Origin: Microbispora siamensis
GTDB lineage: Bacteria > Actinomycetota > Actinomycetes > Streptosporangiales > Streptosporangiaceae
Direction of reading: 5' to 3'
DNA length: 64,000 nucleotides
NCBI RefSeq assembly: GCF_016863095.1
Contig: NZ_BOOF01000048.1
Span: 1-64,000 of the forward strand
In this document: piece by piece, positions 15,746 through 23,904 of the stretch
Layout of the letters: each line of letters starts with the position of its first letter
How positions within the stretch are numbered: the stretch's first letter is position 1
Made by a program: the position numbers and the translations under genes
Notes under the pieces: generated by a model
Databases searched by the model: none
What the model was told of the DNA's origin: nothing
The model's input: the letters and a program-made list of their open reading frames with translations, nothing else

Positions 15746-16809
15746 CCCCTCTCGCCGGCGCCGGGCTCTTCAGGACGGATCGCGGGCGACGCGGGCACCT
15801 GGCCGGTCGTGCTCTCCCGGACGATCAGGCGATGCGGCACCACGATTTCGGCGGGCGGGCGGGCCGCCCCGCCGATCGACTCCATGAGGACGTCCACCGC
15901 CATGCGGGCGATCTCCTTCTTGTCCGGGGCGATGGTGGTGAGACTGGGAGTGCTGTACTGACCTTCCTCGATGTCGTCCATGCCGACCACGGCGACGTCG
16001 TCGGGGACGCGCAGCCCCGCACGGGTCAGCGCCCGCATCGCGCCGAGGGCGAGCAGGTCGTTGTAGCAGAACACGGCGTCGGGCGGCTCGGGCAGGGCCA
16101 GGAGCTGCTCCATCGCCGTGGCGCCCTGGCGGCGGTGGAAGCGCGGAGTCGGCACGATGAGCCGCTCGTCCACCTCCAGTCCCGCCCGCACGTGCGCCTG
16201 CCGGTAGCCGCTGGTGCGAAGCTGTGCGGTCTCGCCGGTGGCGTACGGCTGGTCGCCGATGGCGGCGACGCGACGCCGGCCGAGGCCCAGCAGATGCGCG
16301 GTGGCCTCCCGGGCGGCGGCCACGTTGTCGATGGCCACGTGGTGGAAGCTGCCGTTGAAGATGTGCTCGCCCAGCAGCACGATCGGGACCCGGTTGCCCC
16401 GGGCCCGCAACTCCTCGGCCGAGACGCTCAGCGGGCTCAGCAGTAGTCCGTCGAACATCGTGGCGCGCGAGTCCCGGCCCAGCAGTTCGCGCTCGCGCTC
16501 GCCGTCGCCGTCGGTCTGGTCGACCATCACCACGTAGCCGCGGGCGCGGGCGGCGGTGATCACCTCGCGGGCGAGCTCCGCGAAGTAGGGAACATCCAGC
16601 TCGGGCACGACCAGGGCGATCATCCCGCTGCGGCCCTGCTTGAGGTTGCGGGCGATGAGGTTGGGGCGGTAGTCGAGCTCGTCCAGCGCGGCCTGCACAC
16701 GAGCGCGCAACTCGTCCGACACTGGTGCGTACCCGTTGACCACGTTGGACACCGTGCGGATCGACACGTTCGCCCGCTTGGCGACGTCACGCAGGGTTGG
16801 ACCGGCCAT
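15730..16809 (-). CDS. LacI-family repressor of the adjacent sugar ABC operon
   Basis: 359 residues. The N-terminal LacI HTH reads LRDVAKRANVSIRTVSNVVNG followed by the hinge helix RPNLIARNLKQG. The periplasmic-binding-fold sensor domain has VPYFAELAREV, FDGLLLSPL, DAVFCYNDLLALGAMRAL and DDVAVVGMDDIEEGQYSTPSLTT. Divergent from the ABC operon with two near-identical palindromes between them (16861-16906), it most probably represses that operon and itself until a sugar binds. Start at 16809 gives the canonical MAGPTLRDVA. Confidence 0.93.
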   Translation of the reverse strand: MAGPTLRDVAKRANVSIRTVSNVVNGYAPVSDELRARVQAALDELDYRPNLIARNLKQGRSGMIALVVPELDVPYFAELAREVITAARARGYVVMVDQTDGDGERERELLGRDSRATMFDGLLLSPLSVSAEELRARGNRVPIVLLGEHIFNGSFHHVAIDNVAAAREATAHLLGLGRRRVAAIGDQPYATGETAQLRTSGYRQAHVRAGLEVDERLIVPTPRFHRRQGATAMEQLLALPEPPDAVFCYNDLLALGAMRALTRAGLRVPDDVAVVGMDDIEEGQYSTPSLTTIAPDKKEIARMAVDVLMESIGGAARPPAEIVVPHRLIVRESTTGQVPASPAIRPEEPGAGERGQRYV

Positions 16810-16860
16810 GCGTCTCCTATACCTCCGGCTGCTGGGGTTGGGAAGATCCTAACCGGGCGC

Positions 16861-16875
16861 TTGCATCGTTGCAGA
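16861..16875. promoter_or_regulatory. LacI-type operator O1
   Basis: TTGCATCGTTGCAGA is an inverted repeat with TGCA arms around a TCGT centre. It overlaps the predicted -35 of the ABC operon and lies 31 bp (about three helical turns) from an almost identical copy. Confidence 0.8.
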
Positions 16876-16889
16876 CAAGCATGCACTAT
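16861..16889 (+). promoter_or_regulatory. Predicted promoter of the sugar ABC operon
   Basis: TTGCAT (16861-16866) and CACTAT (16884-16889) with a 17-nt spacer form a plausible promoter bracketed by the two operators, so repressor bound to both would block polymerase. Confidence 0.45.
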
Positions 16890-16891
16890 GT

Positions 16892-16906
16892 CTGCATCGT
16901 TGCAGA
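16892..16906. promoter_or_regulatory. LacI-type operator O2
   Basis: CTGCATCGTTGCAGA has perfect CTGCA/TGCAG arms and matches O1 at 14 of 15 positions. It lies just downstream of the predicted -10. Confidence 0.8.
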
Positions 16907-16946
16907 GCCCTCACAACGTCTTTTCTGGACGGCGAGGAGTACGTAG

Positions 16947-18317
16947 ATGACCCCATCCCCCATGGATCGCCGCGGGTTCCTCAAGGGAGCCCTCGGCGTC
17001 GGAGCCCTCGCCGCCGCGGGCGGCGCGCTGACCGCCTGCGCTCCCGGCACGGGCGGCGCGGCGGCGCCGAGCAGGCTGGCCAAGCCCTCCGCCTCAGCGA
17101 CGGCGGCCAAGGGCGAGATCACCGTCTGGAACCGGTCCGGCGACCTGTTCAAGGTGTTCGACGCGGCGATCGGCAGGTTCCGTGAGGCGTACCCGGGCGT
17201 CAAGGTCAACCACATGGCCGTGGACATCGACGCCAAGCTGGCCAATACGCTGATCAGCGGCACGGACGTGCCCGACGGCAGCTTCTGGGACGACGCCAAG
17301 ATCGGCGGGCAGGCCGAGCACCTCTTCGACCTCTCCGACCTGATCGCGCCCTACCGGGACCAGATCGCGCCGTACAAGCTGTCGGTGAACACCGTGGCGG
17401 GCAAGATCTACGGCGTGCCCTGGGATCTCGACCCGGGGCTGCTGTGGTACCGGGAGGACATGCTCCAGGAGGCCGGGGTCGATCCCGCCGGGCTGGCGAC
17501 CTACGACGACCTGCTGACCGCGGCCAGGACGGTCCAGGACAAGTTCCCGAAGACCAAGCCCATCCACCTGGACAAGAGCCCGTTCCTCGGCCAGCTGTGG
17601 CTCGAGATGCTGGCCAACCAGCAGGGCACGAGCCTCACCGACACGCAGGGCAAGCTGCGGCTGGACTCGGCGGAGTACCGGCGGATCTTCACCTGGATCC
17701 AGACCGCGGTGAAGGACGGGCTCGCCACCCGGGCGCCCTACCTCGAGCCCGCCGACGTCAACACGCTCGACGGCGGCCAGCAGGTGTTCGTGCCGTGGGC
17801 GATCTGGTGGTCCTTCGCGCCACAGCAGCTTCTCAAGGCCACCAAGGGCAAGTGGCGGGCGGCTCCGCTCCCGGCCTGGACGCCGGGCGGCCCGCGCAGC
17901 GGCGCCATGGGCGGCAGCAGCTTCGTCATTCCGGCCAAGGCCAAGAACCCGGAGCTGGCCTGGCTGCTGTACGAGTTCCTGTGCTTCAAGGAGCCCGGAT
18001 ACACCGCGCTGTACGGCCCGAGCAGCGTGTACCCCGGAGGCCTGTCGACCTCGGTCCCCAGCTTCACGCCCGCGCTCGACCCCGCCAAGCCACTGTTCCA
18101 GCCGATCGACGCCCTCGGCGGTCAGGACCTGTGGAAGGTCGCCGTCGAGGCCGCCGCCACCATCCCGGCCGCGGCGCCGATCCCGGCGTGGTGGGCCAAG
18201 TCGGTGGACTACCTGGGCGACAACATGCAGCGCCTCATGGACGGAGCGATGTCGCCCGACGACGTGATCGGCGATTCGGCCGAGAAGATCCAGCGCAACC
18301 TGATCGACCGCTCCTGA
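16947..18317 (+). CDS. Sugar ABC transporter substrate-binding lipoprotein (Tat signal)
   Basis: 456 residues. The N-terminus MDRRGFLKGALGVGALAAAG is a twin-arginine signal, ending at the lipobox LTAC, so the protein is exported folded and lipid-anchored. The body (GEITVWNRSGDLFKVFDAAI, YPGVKVNHM, GKIYGVPWDLDPGLLWYRED, PELAWLLYEFL) is a family 1 extracellular sugar-binding protein. ATG 16947 is 7 nt after GAGGAG. First gene of an operon with two permeases and a GH2 enzyme; its stop overlaps the next start (TGATG). Confidence 0.95.
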   Translation: MTPSPMDRRGFLKGALGVGALAAAGGALTACAPGTGGAAAPSRLAKPSASATAAKGEITVWNRSGDLFKVFDAAIGRFREAYPGVKVNHMAVDIDAKLANTLISGTDVPDGSFWDDAKIGGQAEHLFDLSDLIAPYRDQIAPYKLSVNTVAGKIYGVPWDLDPGLLWYREDMLQEAGVDPAGLATYDDLLTAARTVQDKFPKTKPIHLDKSPFLGQLWLEMLANQQGTSLTDTQGKLRLDSAEYRRIFTWIQTAVKDGLATRAPYLEPADVNTLDGGQQVFVPWAIWWSFAPQQLLKATKGKWRAAPLPAWTPGGPRSGAMGGSSFVIPAKAKNPELAWLLYEFLCFKEPGYTALYGPSSVYPGGLSTSVPSFTPALDPAKPLFQPIDALGGQDLWKVAVEAAATIPAAAPIPAWWAKSVDYLGDNMQRLMDGAMSPDDVIGDSAEKIQRNLIDRS

Positions 18318-19243
18318 TGTCGGCTCTCACCACGACGGCGAGGTCCGGGCGGGCGGCCGGCGCGCGGCCGAGGTCGCGTCGCGGCACCCGGCTGTCGCCG
18401 TACCTGTTCGTCGCCCCGTTCTTCCTGGTCTTCGCCGCCTTCGGGATCTACCCGCTCGTCTTCGCGCTGCAGCTCAGCTTCACCCGCTGGCACGGCGCCG
18501 GCGCGGCCACCTGGGTCGGTGTGGGCAACTACGTCTACCTGCTGACCAGTCCGGAGTTCTGGGCCTCGCTCGGCAACAGCGCGGTGATGTGGCTGCTCAT
18601 CGTGCCGATCCAGATCGTGGCCGGGCTCGCGGGCGCGGTGTTGCTGGCCAACGCGAAGCTGCGGTTGCGCGGGTTGTTCAGAGTGGCCTTCCTCGCGCCG
18701 TTCGTGACCCCGCTGGTGGCCATGGCACAGGTCTGGATCGTCGTGTTCGACCAGGACTACGGCCTGGTCAACCACCTGCTCAACCTCGTGGGCCTGCCCG
18801 ACGTGGGGTGGCTGACCTCGACGGCGTGGTCCAAACCGACGCTCGCGCTGCTGTTCCTGTGGAAGACGACCGGCTTCGCGATCATCATCCTGCTGGCCGG
18901 GCTGCAGGCCGTGCCGGCCGCCGTGTACGAGGCCGCCGCGATCGACGGGGCGTCTCGCCGGCGGCAGTTCTGGTCGCTGACCGTCCCGCTGGTGCGCCGG
19001 AGCATGGCCTTCCTCGTGGTCGTGCAGACCCTCGCCGTGTTCCAGATGTTCGCCGAGCCCTTCGTGGTCACCGAAGGCGGCCCGTACGGCTCGACGACCA
19101 CCGCCGGGCTCTACCTCTACGACCACATCACCGCCTCCGACCTGGGCACCGGCGCCGCGAACTCGTTCCTGCTCGTGCTGCTGGTCTTCGGGCTCTCCCT
19201 GGGCGCGGTCAGGCTGCTGCGCCCGAAAGACGAGGTGTCATGA
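18317..19243 (+). CDS. Sugar ABC transporter permease (MalF type)
   Basis: 308 residues with six predicted membrane helices. The family EAA loop is visible as YEAAAIDGASRRRQFWSLTVPL. FGIYPLVFALQLSFTRW near the N-terminus and TEGGPYGSTTTAGLYLYDH near the C-terminus are typical of the CUT1 MalF/UgpA family. Start ATG overlaps the previous stop by one base and its own stop overlaps the next start by four, showing translational coupling. Confidence 0.95.
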   Translation: MSALTTTARSGRAAGARPRSRRGTRLSPYLFVAPFFLVFAAFGIYPLVFALQLSFTRWHGAGAATWVGVGNYVYLLTSPEFWASLGNSAVMWLLIVPIQIVAGLAGAVLLANAKLRLRGLFRVAFLAPFVTPLVAMAQVWIVVFDQDYGLVNHLLNLVGLPDVGWLTSTAWSKPTLALLFLWKTTGFAIIILLAGLQAVPAAVYEAAAIDGASRRRQFWSLTVPLVRRSMAFLVVVQTLAVFQMFAEPFVVTEGGPYGSTTTAGLYLYDHITASDLGTGAANSFLLVLLVFGLSLGAVRLLRPKDEVS

Positions 19244-20082
19244 ACCAGACCAGGCCGGGCCCGGTGCAGTACGCCCTGCTCGCGCTGCTCGCCGCGGCGT
19301 TCCTCTACCCGATCTGGTGGGCGGTCAGCTCCTCGCTCAAGCCGGCCGCCGAGATCATCACCAATCCCCTCGCACCGGGGCCCGTCACGCTGGACAACTA
19401 CCGGGCGATGTTCGCCGACGTGCCGATCGGCACCGGCTTCGCGAACACCGCGCTGGTGCTGGTCGTCAAGGGCGCGATGACGATGTTCTTCTGCCCGCTG
19501 GCCGGATACGCCTTCGCCAAGTACGCCTTCCCCGGCAAGAACCTGCTGTTCGGGATCGTGCTGCTCACCCTCATGCTGCCGACCCTGGTGCTGATCATCC
19601 CGCTGCTGCTGGAGATGAGCGCCCTCGGCTGGGTCAACACCTACCAGGCGCTGATCCTGCCGGGCAGCATCGACGCGTTCAGCATCTTCTGGATGCGTCA
19701 GACGATCGCCGCCATCCCCGACGAGCTGATCGACGCGGGACGCGTGGACGGCGCGAGCGAGTTCGGCGTCTTCGCCAGGGTCGTGCTCCCGGTGATCCGC
19801 CCCGGGCTGGCCGCGCTGGCCGTGCTGACCACGATGAACATCTACAACGACTTCGTCTGGCCGGTCGTCGCCGTCAACGACACCTCGCACCAGACGCTCC
19901 AGGTGGTGCTGTCCACGCTGGCGCAGAACGTCACCGGCAACCGGATCGGCGCGGACTTCGCCACTGTCTGGGGCGAATTGCTCGCCGCGGGCAGCATCGC
20001 CATGCTGCCGCTCCTGGTGATCTTCGTCCTCCTCCAGCGTCACTTCATCAACGGCATCCTCGCCGGCAGCGTCAAAGGCTGA
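19240..20082 (+). CDS. Sugar ABC transporter permease (MalG type)
   Basis: 280 residues, six membrane helices. The EAA-type loop reads LIDAGRVDGASEFGVFARVVLP. FLYPIWWAVSSSLKPAAEI near the start and LLQRHFINGILAGSVKG at the end are the MalG/UgpE signatures. ATGA overlap with the upstream permease. No ATPase gene follows; CUT1 importers in actinobacteria often share a distant MsiK-type ATPase. Confidence 0.95.
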   Translation: MNQTRPGPVQYALLALLAAAFLYPIWWAVSSSLKPAAEIITNPLAPGPVTLDNYRAMFADVPIGTGFANTALVLVVKGAMTMFFCPLAGYAFAKYAFPGKNLLFGIVLLTLMLPTLVLIIPLLLEMSALGWVNTYQALILPGSIDAFSIFWMRQTIAAIPDELIDAGRVDGASEFGVFARVVLPVIRPGLAALAVLTTMNIYNDFVWPVVAVNDTSHQTLQVVLSTLAQNVTGNRIGADFATVWGELLAAGSIAMLPLLVIFVLLQRHFINGILAGSVKG

Positions 20083-20112
20083 CCAGGCACATCTCTCATG
20101 AAACGGAGCACC

Positions 20113-22179
20113 ATGACCCCGCGCGCGGAATACCCCCGGCCCCACTTCGACCGATCGCACTCCTGGTCAAGCCTCAACGGCGAGTGGGACTTCCGGGCCG
20201 ACACCGAGCAGGGCTGGAATCGGACCATCACCGTGCCCTTCGCCTGGGAGACCCCCGCCTCCGGCGTCGAGGCCCACTGGCTGCCCGTGGCCTGGTATCG
20301 CCGCCGCGTCACCGTGCCCGCGGCCTGGGCGGGGCAGCGGGTCGTGCTCCACTTCGGCGCCGTGCACCACGAGGCCACCGTGTGGGTCAACGGCGTCGAG
20401 GTGGCCGCGCACCGCGGCGGCTACACGCCGTTCGAGGCCGACGTCACCGATGCGCTGCGCGAGGGCGAACAGGAGATCGTGGTGCGGGTCGCCGCGCCGC
20501 TCGACAAGCGGGACATCGCGCACGGCAAGCAGCGCAGCGTTCCCCGCGACGACTTCGACGGCGTGTGCTTCACCCCCTCGTCGGGCATCTGGCAGAGCGT
20601 CTGGATGGAGGCGCGGCCGGCCACGCACCTGGCCGCGTTGAAGCTGCGCCCCGCGGAGGGCCTGACCGGCATCGTGGCCGAGGCCCACATCGGGGGCCAC
20701 GTCGAGGGCCCGGTGGGGGAGACCCGCCTGCGACTGTCCGTGCGCGGGTGCGGCCCGTCGGTCGAGGTGCCGGTCGGCCACGGGCCGGTGCGTGTGGAAC
20801 TGCCGATCGAGGAGCCGCGGCTGTGGTCGCCGGACGACCCGCACCTCTACCACGTGGACGCCGAGCTCGTCTCGCCCGACGGCACCGACCGGGTCGCCGG
20901 ATACACCGGGCTGCGCACGATCGACGTGGTGGGGGAGGATCTGTACCTCAACGGCCGCCGGCTGTTCGTACGTGGCGTGCTCGACCAGGGCTACTGGCCG
21001 CGTACCGGCATCACGGCCCCGGACGACGCCGCGCTGCGCCGCGACATCGAACTGGCCGCCGCCGCGGGGTACAACCTGGTGCGCAAGCATCTGAAGCTGG
21101 AGGATCCCCGCTTCGTCTACCACGCCGACACCCTCGGCATGCTGGTCTGGGCCGAACCCGCCGCCACCGGACGCTTCTCACCCGAGTCCGTGATCGCCTT
21201 CGAGGAGCAGATCGCTCCCATGGTCGAGCGTGACGGCAACTCCCCGGCGATCGTCATCTGGGGCCTCTACAACGAGGAGTGGGGCCTGGACTGGGACATC
21301 CCGGGCGATCCCGCCAAGCAGCAGGCGGCCGCCCGGGCGTACGACCTGCTCAAGAGCCTCGACGCGACCCGGCCCGCCGTGGACAACTCCGGCTGGACCC
21401 ACGTCAGGACCGACCTGCTCGACTGGCACTACTACGACGAGTCCGCCGCGTCCTGGGGCAGGACCGTGGCCGCGCTGCTCGACGGCGGGCAGGACGACTT
21501 CCCCGTGCGGCTCGGCCCCGACTTCGTCGTACGCAAGAAGCTGGCCGGCGCGCCGGCCCAGCCCCTGCGCGGGCTGCCCAACCTGAACAGCGAGTACGGC
21601 GGCGGCTTCACCTCCGTGGAACGCGCCTGGCATCTGCGCTGGCAGACCCAGGAGCTGCGCCGTCACGACCGGCTCGCCGGGTACGTCTACACGGAGCTGT
21701 ACGACATCGAGCACGAGTCGGCCGGACTGCTCGACTTCGAACGCCGCCCCAAGGATCTGGCCGGTGTGAACCCGGCCCACGTCAACGCCACCACGACGCT
21801 CGTGCTCGACGTCGTCCCGGTCGCGCCCGGCCGCGACCTGCTCAGCGCTTCGCGTGAGGTCGCCGTCGGCGTGCGGGTCTCCCACCATGGCGCCGAGCCC
21901 GTGACCGGCCACCTGCACACCGCCTGGACCCCGGTCTTCGGTCCCGCTCCCGAGGACGCCGCGCTCATGGGTTCCGGGGAGCCGGGCCCCGCCGCGGAGG
22001 CGAAGCCGTTCCTGCTCGGCGCGCCCACCGAGGTCCGCGCCGTGCTTCCGGACGGCTGGACCAGCGGACGGCTGCACATCGCTCTGGTCGGCGAGGGGGG
22101 CGTCGTGGCCCGCTCCGCGCTGGACGTGGACACCCACACCGCCCCCGTCATCGGAGACGACGCGCAGGCCCGCCCCTGA
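20113..22179 (+). CDS. Cytoplasmic GH2 family glycosidase of the sugar ABC operon
   Basis: 688 residues without a signal peptide. N-terminal GH2 jelly roll (WSSLNGEWDFRAD, WYRRRVTVPAAWAGQRVVLH, VWVNGVEVAAHRGGYTPFEA), then the barrel with acid/base Glu in WGLYNEEWGLDWD and nucleophile Glu in LNSEYGGGF. It resembles the secreted GH2 at 7493 (shared LDQGYWP and VRKHLKLE/VRKHIKVE) but lacks AbfB modules. It probably cleaves the imported oligosaccharide; beta-galactosidase, beta-glucuronidase or alpha-arabinosidase activity cannot be told apart. ATG 20113 has GGAG before it and fits homologues better than the ATG at 20098. A strong terminator follows. Confidence 0.9.
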   Translation: MTPRAEYPRPHFDRSHSWSSLNGEWDFRADTEQGWNRTITVPFAWETPASGVEAHWLPVAWYRRRVTVPAAWAGQRVVLHFGAVHHEATVWVNGVEVAAHRGGYTPFEADVTDALREGEQEIVVRVAAPLDKRDIAHGKQRSVPRDDFDGVCFTPSSGIWQSVWMEARPATHLAALKLRPAEGLTGIVAEAHIGGHVEGPVGETRLRLSVRGCGPSVEVPVGHGPVRVELPIEEPRLWSPDDPHLYHVDAELVSPDGTDRVAGYTGLRTIDVVGEDLYLNGRRLFVRGVLDQGYWPRTGITAPDDAALRRDIELAAAAGYNLVRKHLKLEDPRFVYHADTLGMLVWAEPAATGRFSPESVIAFEEQIAPMVERDGNSPAIVIWGLYNEEWGLDWDIPGDPAKQQAAARAYDLLKSLDATRPAVDNSGWTHVRTDLLDWHYYDESAASWGRTVAALLDGGQDDFPVRLGPDFVVRKKLAGAPAQPLRGLPNLNSEYGGGFTSVERAWHLRWQTQELRRHDRLAGYVYTELYDIEHESAGLLDFERRPKDLAGVNPAHVNATTTLVLDVVPVAPGRDLLSASREVAVGVRVSHHGAEPVTGHLHTAWTPVFGPAPEDAALMGSGEPGPAAEAKPFLLGAPTEVRAVLPDGWTSGRLHIALVGEGGVVARSALDVDTHTAPVIGDDAQARP

Positions 22180-22190
22180 CACGCGAGTGA

Positions 22191-22220
22191 GCCGGCAGCC
22201 GGGCGACTCCGGCTGCCGGC
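22191..22220. terminator. Perfect 12-bp bidirectional terminator
   Basis: GCCGGCAGCCGG (22191-22202) pairs with CCGGCTGCCGGC (22209-22220) around a 6-nt loop, between the convergent GH2 and DUF6510 genes. Confidence 0.88.
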
Positions 22221-22227
22221 CTGATCG

Positions 22228-22548
22228 TCATCGCTCCGCGCCGGATCTTCCACCCTCGTCCGAGAGGACCGCGCTCGGGTTCGTGCCACTCAGTGGGATG
22301 CGCAGGGAGACGGCGCCGCGCAGGTCCAGCCAGGCCGCGTCCGGACTCCGGACCAGGCGCAGCACGACCTCCTCGCATCCAGGGCAGCGGGCCACGAGGC
22401 CGGGGGCCCGGTCGTACACGCGCAGCGAGGCCACCGGACCGGTCAGGCCGCACGAGGCGCAGCGGCTGACGGCGGCCGAGACGTCGGCCGTGAAGATCTC
22501 GGCCAGCGGACCGGCCAGGGCGTTCCCGTCGAGATGGTCGGCCTGCAT
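22228..22548 (-). CDS. DUF6510-type small zinc-ribbon-like protein
   Basis: 106 residues. It has the opening DHLDGNALAGPLAEIF and two Cys pairs (RCASCGLTG and ARCPGCEEV) that probably bind zinc. The protein always follows a ferredoxin-reductase-like gene in this kind of actinobacterial cluster, which matches here; its function is not known. ATG 22548 has GGGAG 5 nt before it and lies 1 nt after the FAD-reductase stop, so the genes are co-transcribed. Confidence 0.8.
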   Translation of the reverse strand: MQADHLDGNALAGPLAEIFTADVSAAVSRCASCGLTGPVASLRVYDRAPGLVARCPGCEEVVLRLVRSPDAAWLDLRGAVSLRIPLSGTNPSAVLSDEGGRSGAER

Positions 22549-22549
22549 G

Positions 22550-23245
22550 TCAGTCTCCCGTGGGGCCGAAACGTTCGGTTCTGATACGGGCGGGGTCGTG
22601 GCCGAGCCCCACCAGGAGCGCCGCCGCGGCCTCCACGAAGCCGGTGGGGCCGCACACATAGCAGTCGGCCTCGCCGTACGGCCCGAGATCGGCGGCGGTG
22701 AGACGGCCGGGCGGCCGCGGGTGCCCCTCGGGGGCCCGGCGCGTGTAGGCGAGCGTGACCGACACGCCCGGGTCGGGGCGCAGCAACTCGTCGGCGTAGC
22801 ACAGCCGCTCGGGCGAGCGCACGGCGTAGACCAGCCGGAACGGCGTGTCCGCCCCGGCGGCGCGGCGGGCTCTGATCATGGCCATCAGCGGCACGATGCC
22901 CGCGCCGCCCGCGACCAGCAGCACCGGCGCGGGGCCGTCCGGGCGCCAGACGAACCAGCCGCCCACCGGGCCGCGCAGCTCCAGCTCGTCGCCGGGTTCC
23001 ATGTCCAGGGTGAGGTACGGCGAGACCTCGCCGTCGGGCACCCGCTGCACGGTCAGCTCCACGCCCTCGGTCCCCGCGAGAGAGTAGCTGCGGCGGGCGG
23101 AGTAGCCGTCCTCGGCGGTGAGCTTGACGTCGACGTGCTGGCCGGCCAGATGGCCCGGCCAGCCGGGCACGTCGAAGACCAGCGTGCGGGCGGTCGGATT
23201 CTCGTCGCGCACCTTGACCAGGCGCGCGGCCCTCCACCTAGTCAT
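22550..23245 (-). CDS. FAD/NAD(P)-binding reductase, partner of the molybdo-oxidoreductase
   Basis: 231 residues. An FNR-type FAD domain (RRSYSLAGTEG with the RxYS FAD motif) is followed by an NAD(P) domain (LLVAGGAGIVPLMAMIRARR, YVCGPTGFVEAAAALLVGLG, C-terminal RIRTERFGPTGD). It should move electrons between NAD(P)H and the molybdenum protein encoded just upstream. No 2Fe-2S domain is present. ATG 23245 lies inside the end of the upstream gene (8-nt overlap), implying coupling. Confidence 0.88.
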   Translation of the reverse strand: MTRWRAARLVKVRDENPTARTLVFDVPGWPGHLAGQHVDVKLTAEDGYSARRSYSLAGTEGVELTVQRVPDGEVSPYLTLDMEPGDELELRGPVGGWFVWRPDGPAPVLLVAGGAGIVPLMAMIRARRAAGADTPFRLVYAVRSPERLCYADELLRPDPGVSVTLAYTRRAPEGHPRPPGRLTAADLGPYGEADCYVCGPTGFVEAAAALLVGLGHDPARIRTERFGPTGD

Positions 23246-23837
23246 CGGCGTAGCGCTGCTCGCGCCACGGGTCGCCGTAGTTGTGGTAGCCCGCGGTCTC
23301 CCAGAAACCCGGCCAGTCCTCGGTGAGCAGCCGGATGCCGCGCACCCACTTGGCCGACTTCCAGAAGTACAGGTGCGGCACCAGCAGCCTGGCCGGCCCG
23401 CCGTGGCTCGCCGCCAGCTCCTCACCCTCGTAGCGGTAGGCGATCCACGCCTTGCCGTCCAGCAGGTCGTCGAGCGGCAGGTTCGTCGTGTAGCCGCCGT
23501 ACGAGTGGACCAGCGCGTAGTCCGCCGTCGTCTCGACGTCCTCGAAGAGCACGTCGAGAGAGACGCCCCGCCAGCTGGTGCCGAGCTTGGACCAGCTGGT
23601 CACGCAGTGGATGTCGACGGCCGGCTCCTCGTACGGCAGCGCCGTCAGCTCCTGCCACGTCCACCGGTGCACCTGCCCGGCCTCGGTGTCGATCGTGAAC
23701 TCCCACCGGTCGAGCGGCACGTGCGGCGTGGGGCCGGCCGACAGCACGGGGAAGTCCTCGGTGAGGTACTGGCCGGGCGGGAGCCGGTCGTCCTCGCCCC
23801 TGCGTCTGCCCCGGAACCCGCGGGTGAAGGTGGTCAC
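23238..23837 (-). CDS. Sulfite-oxidase-like molybdopterin oxidoreductase
   Basis: 199 residues, a compact oxidoreductase-Moco fold without the heme or dimerisation domains of true sulfite oxidase. DIHCVTSWSKLGTSWRGVS carries the Cys expected to bind molybdenum, and HGGPARLLVPHLYFWKSAKW is the second family motif. There is no signal peptide, so unlike MsrP it should be cytoplasmic. It heads a three-gene operon with the FAD reductase and DUF6510 protein. Substrate unknown. Confidence 0.9.
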   Translation of the reverse strand: MTTFTRGFRGRRRGEDDRLPPGQYLTEDFPVLSAGPTPHVPLDRWEFTIDTEAGQVHRWTWQELTALPYEEPAVDIHCVTSWSKLGTSWRGVSLDVLFEDVETTADYALVHSYGGYTTNLPLDDLLDGKAWIAYRYEGEELAASHGGPARLLVPHLYFWKSAKWVRGIRLLTEDWPGFWETAGYHNYGDPWREQRYADD

Positions 23838-23904
23838 CGGAGGATCGTAGAGTCCGCCGGGATGCCGCCATCGCCCGGGGGCGGGGGAGACCTCCGGAAC
23901 CCGG

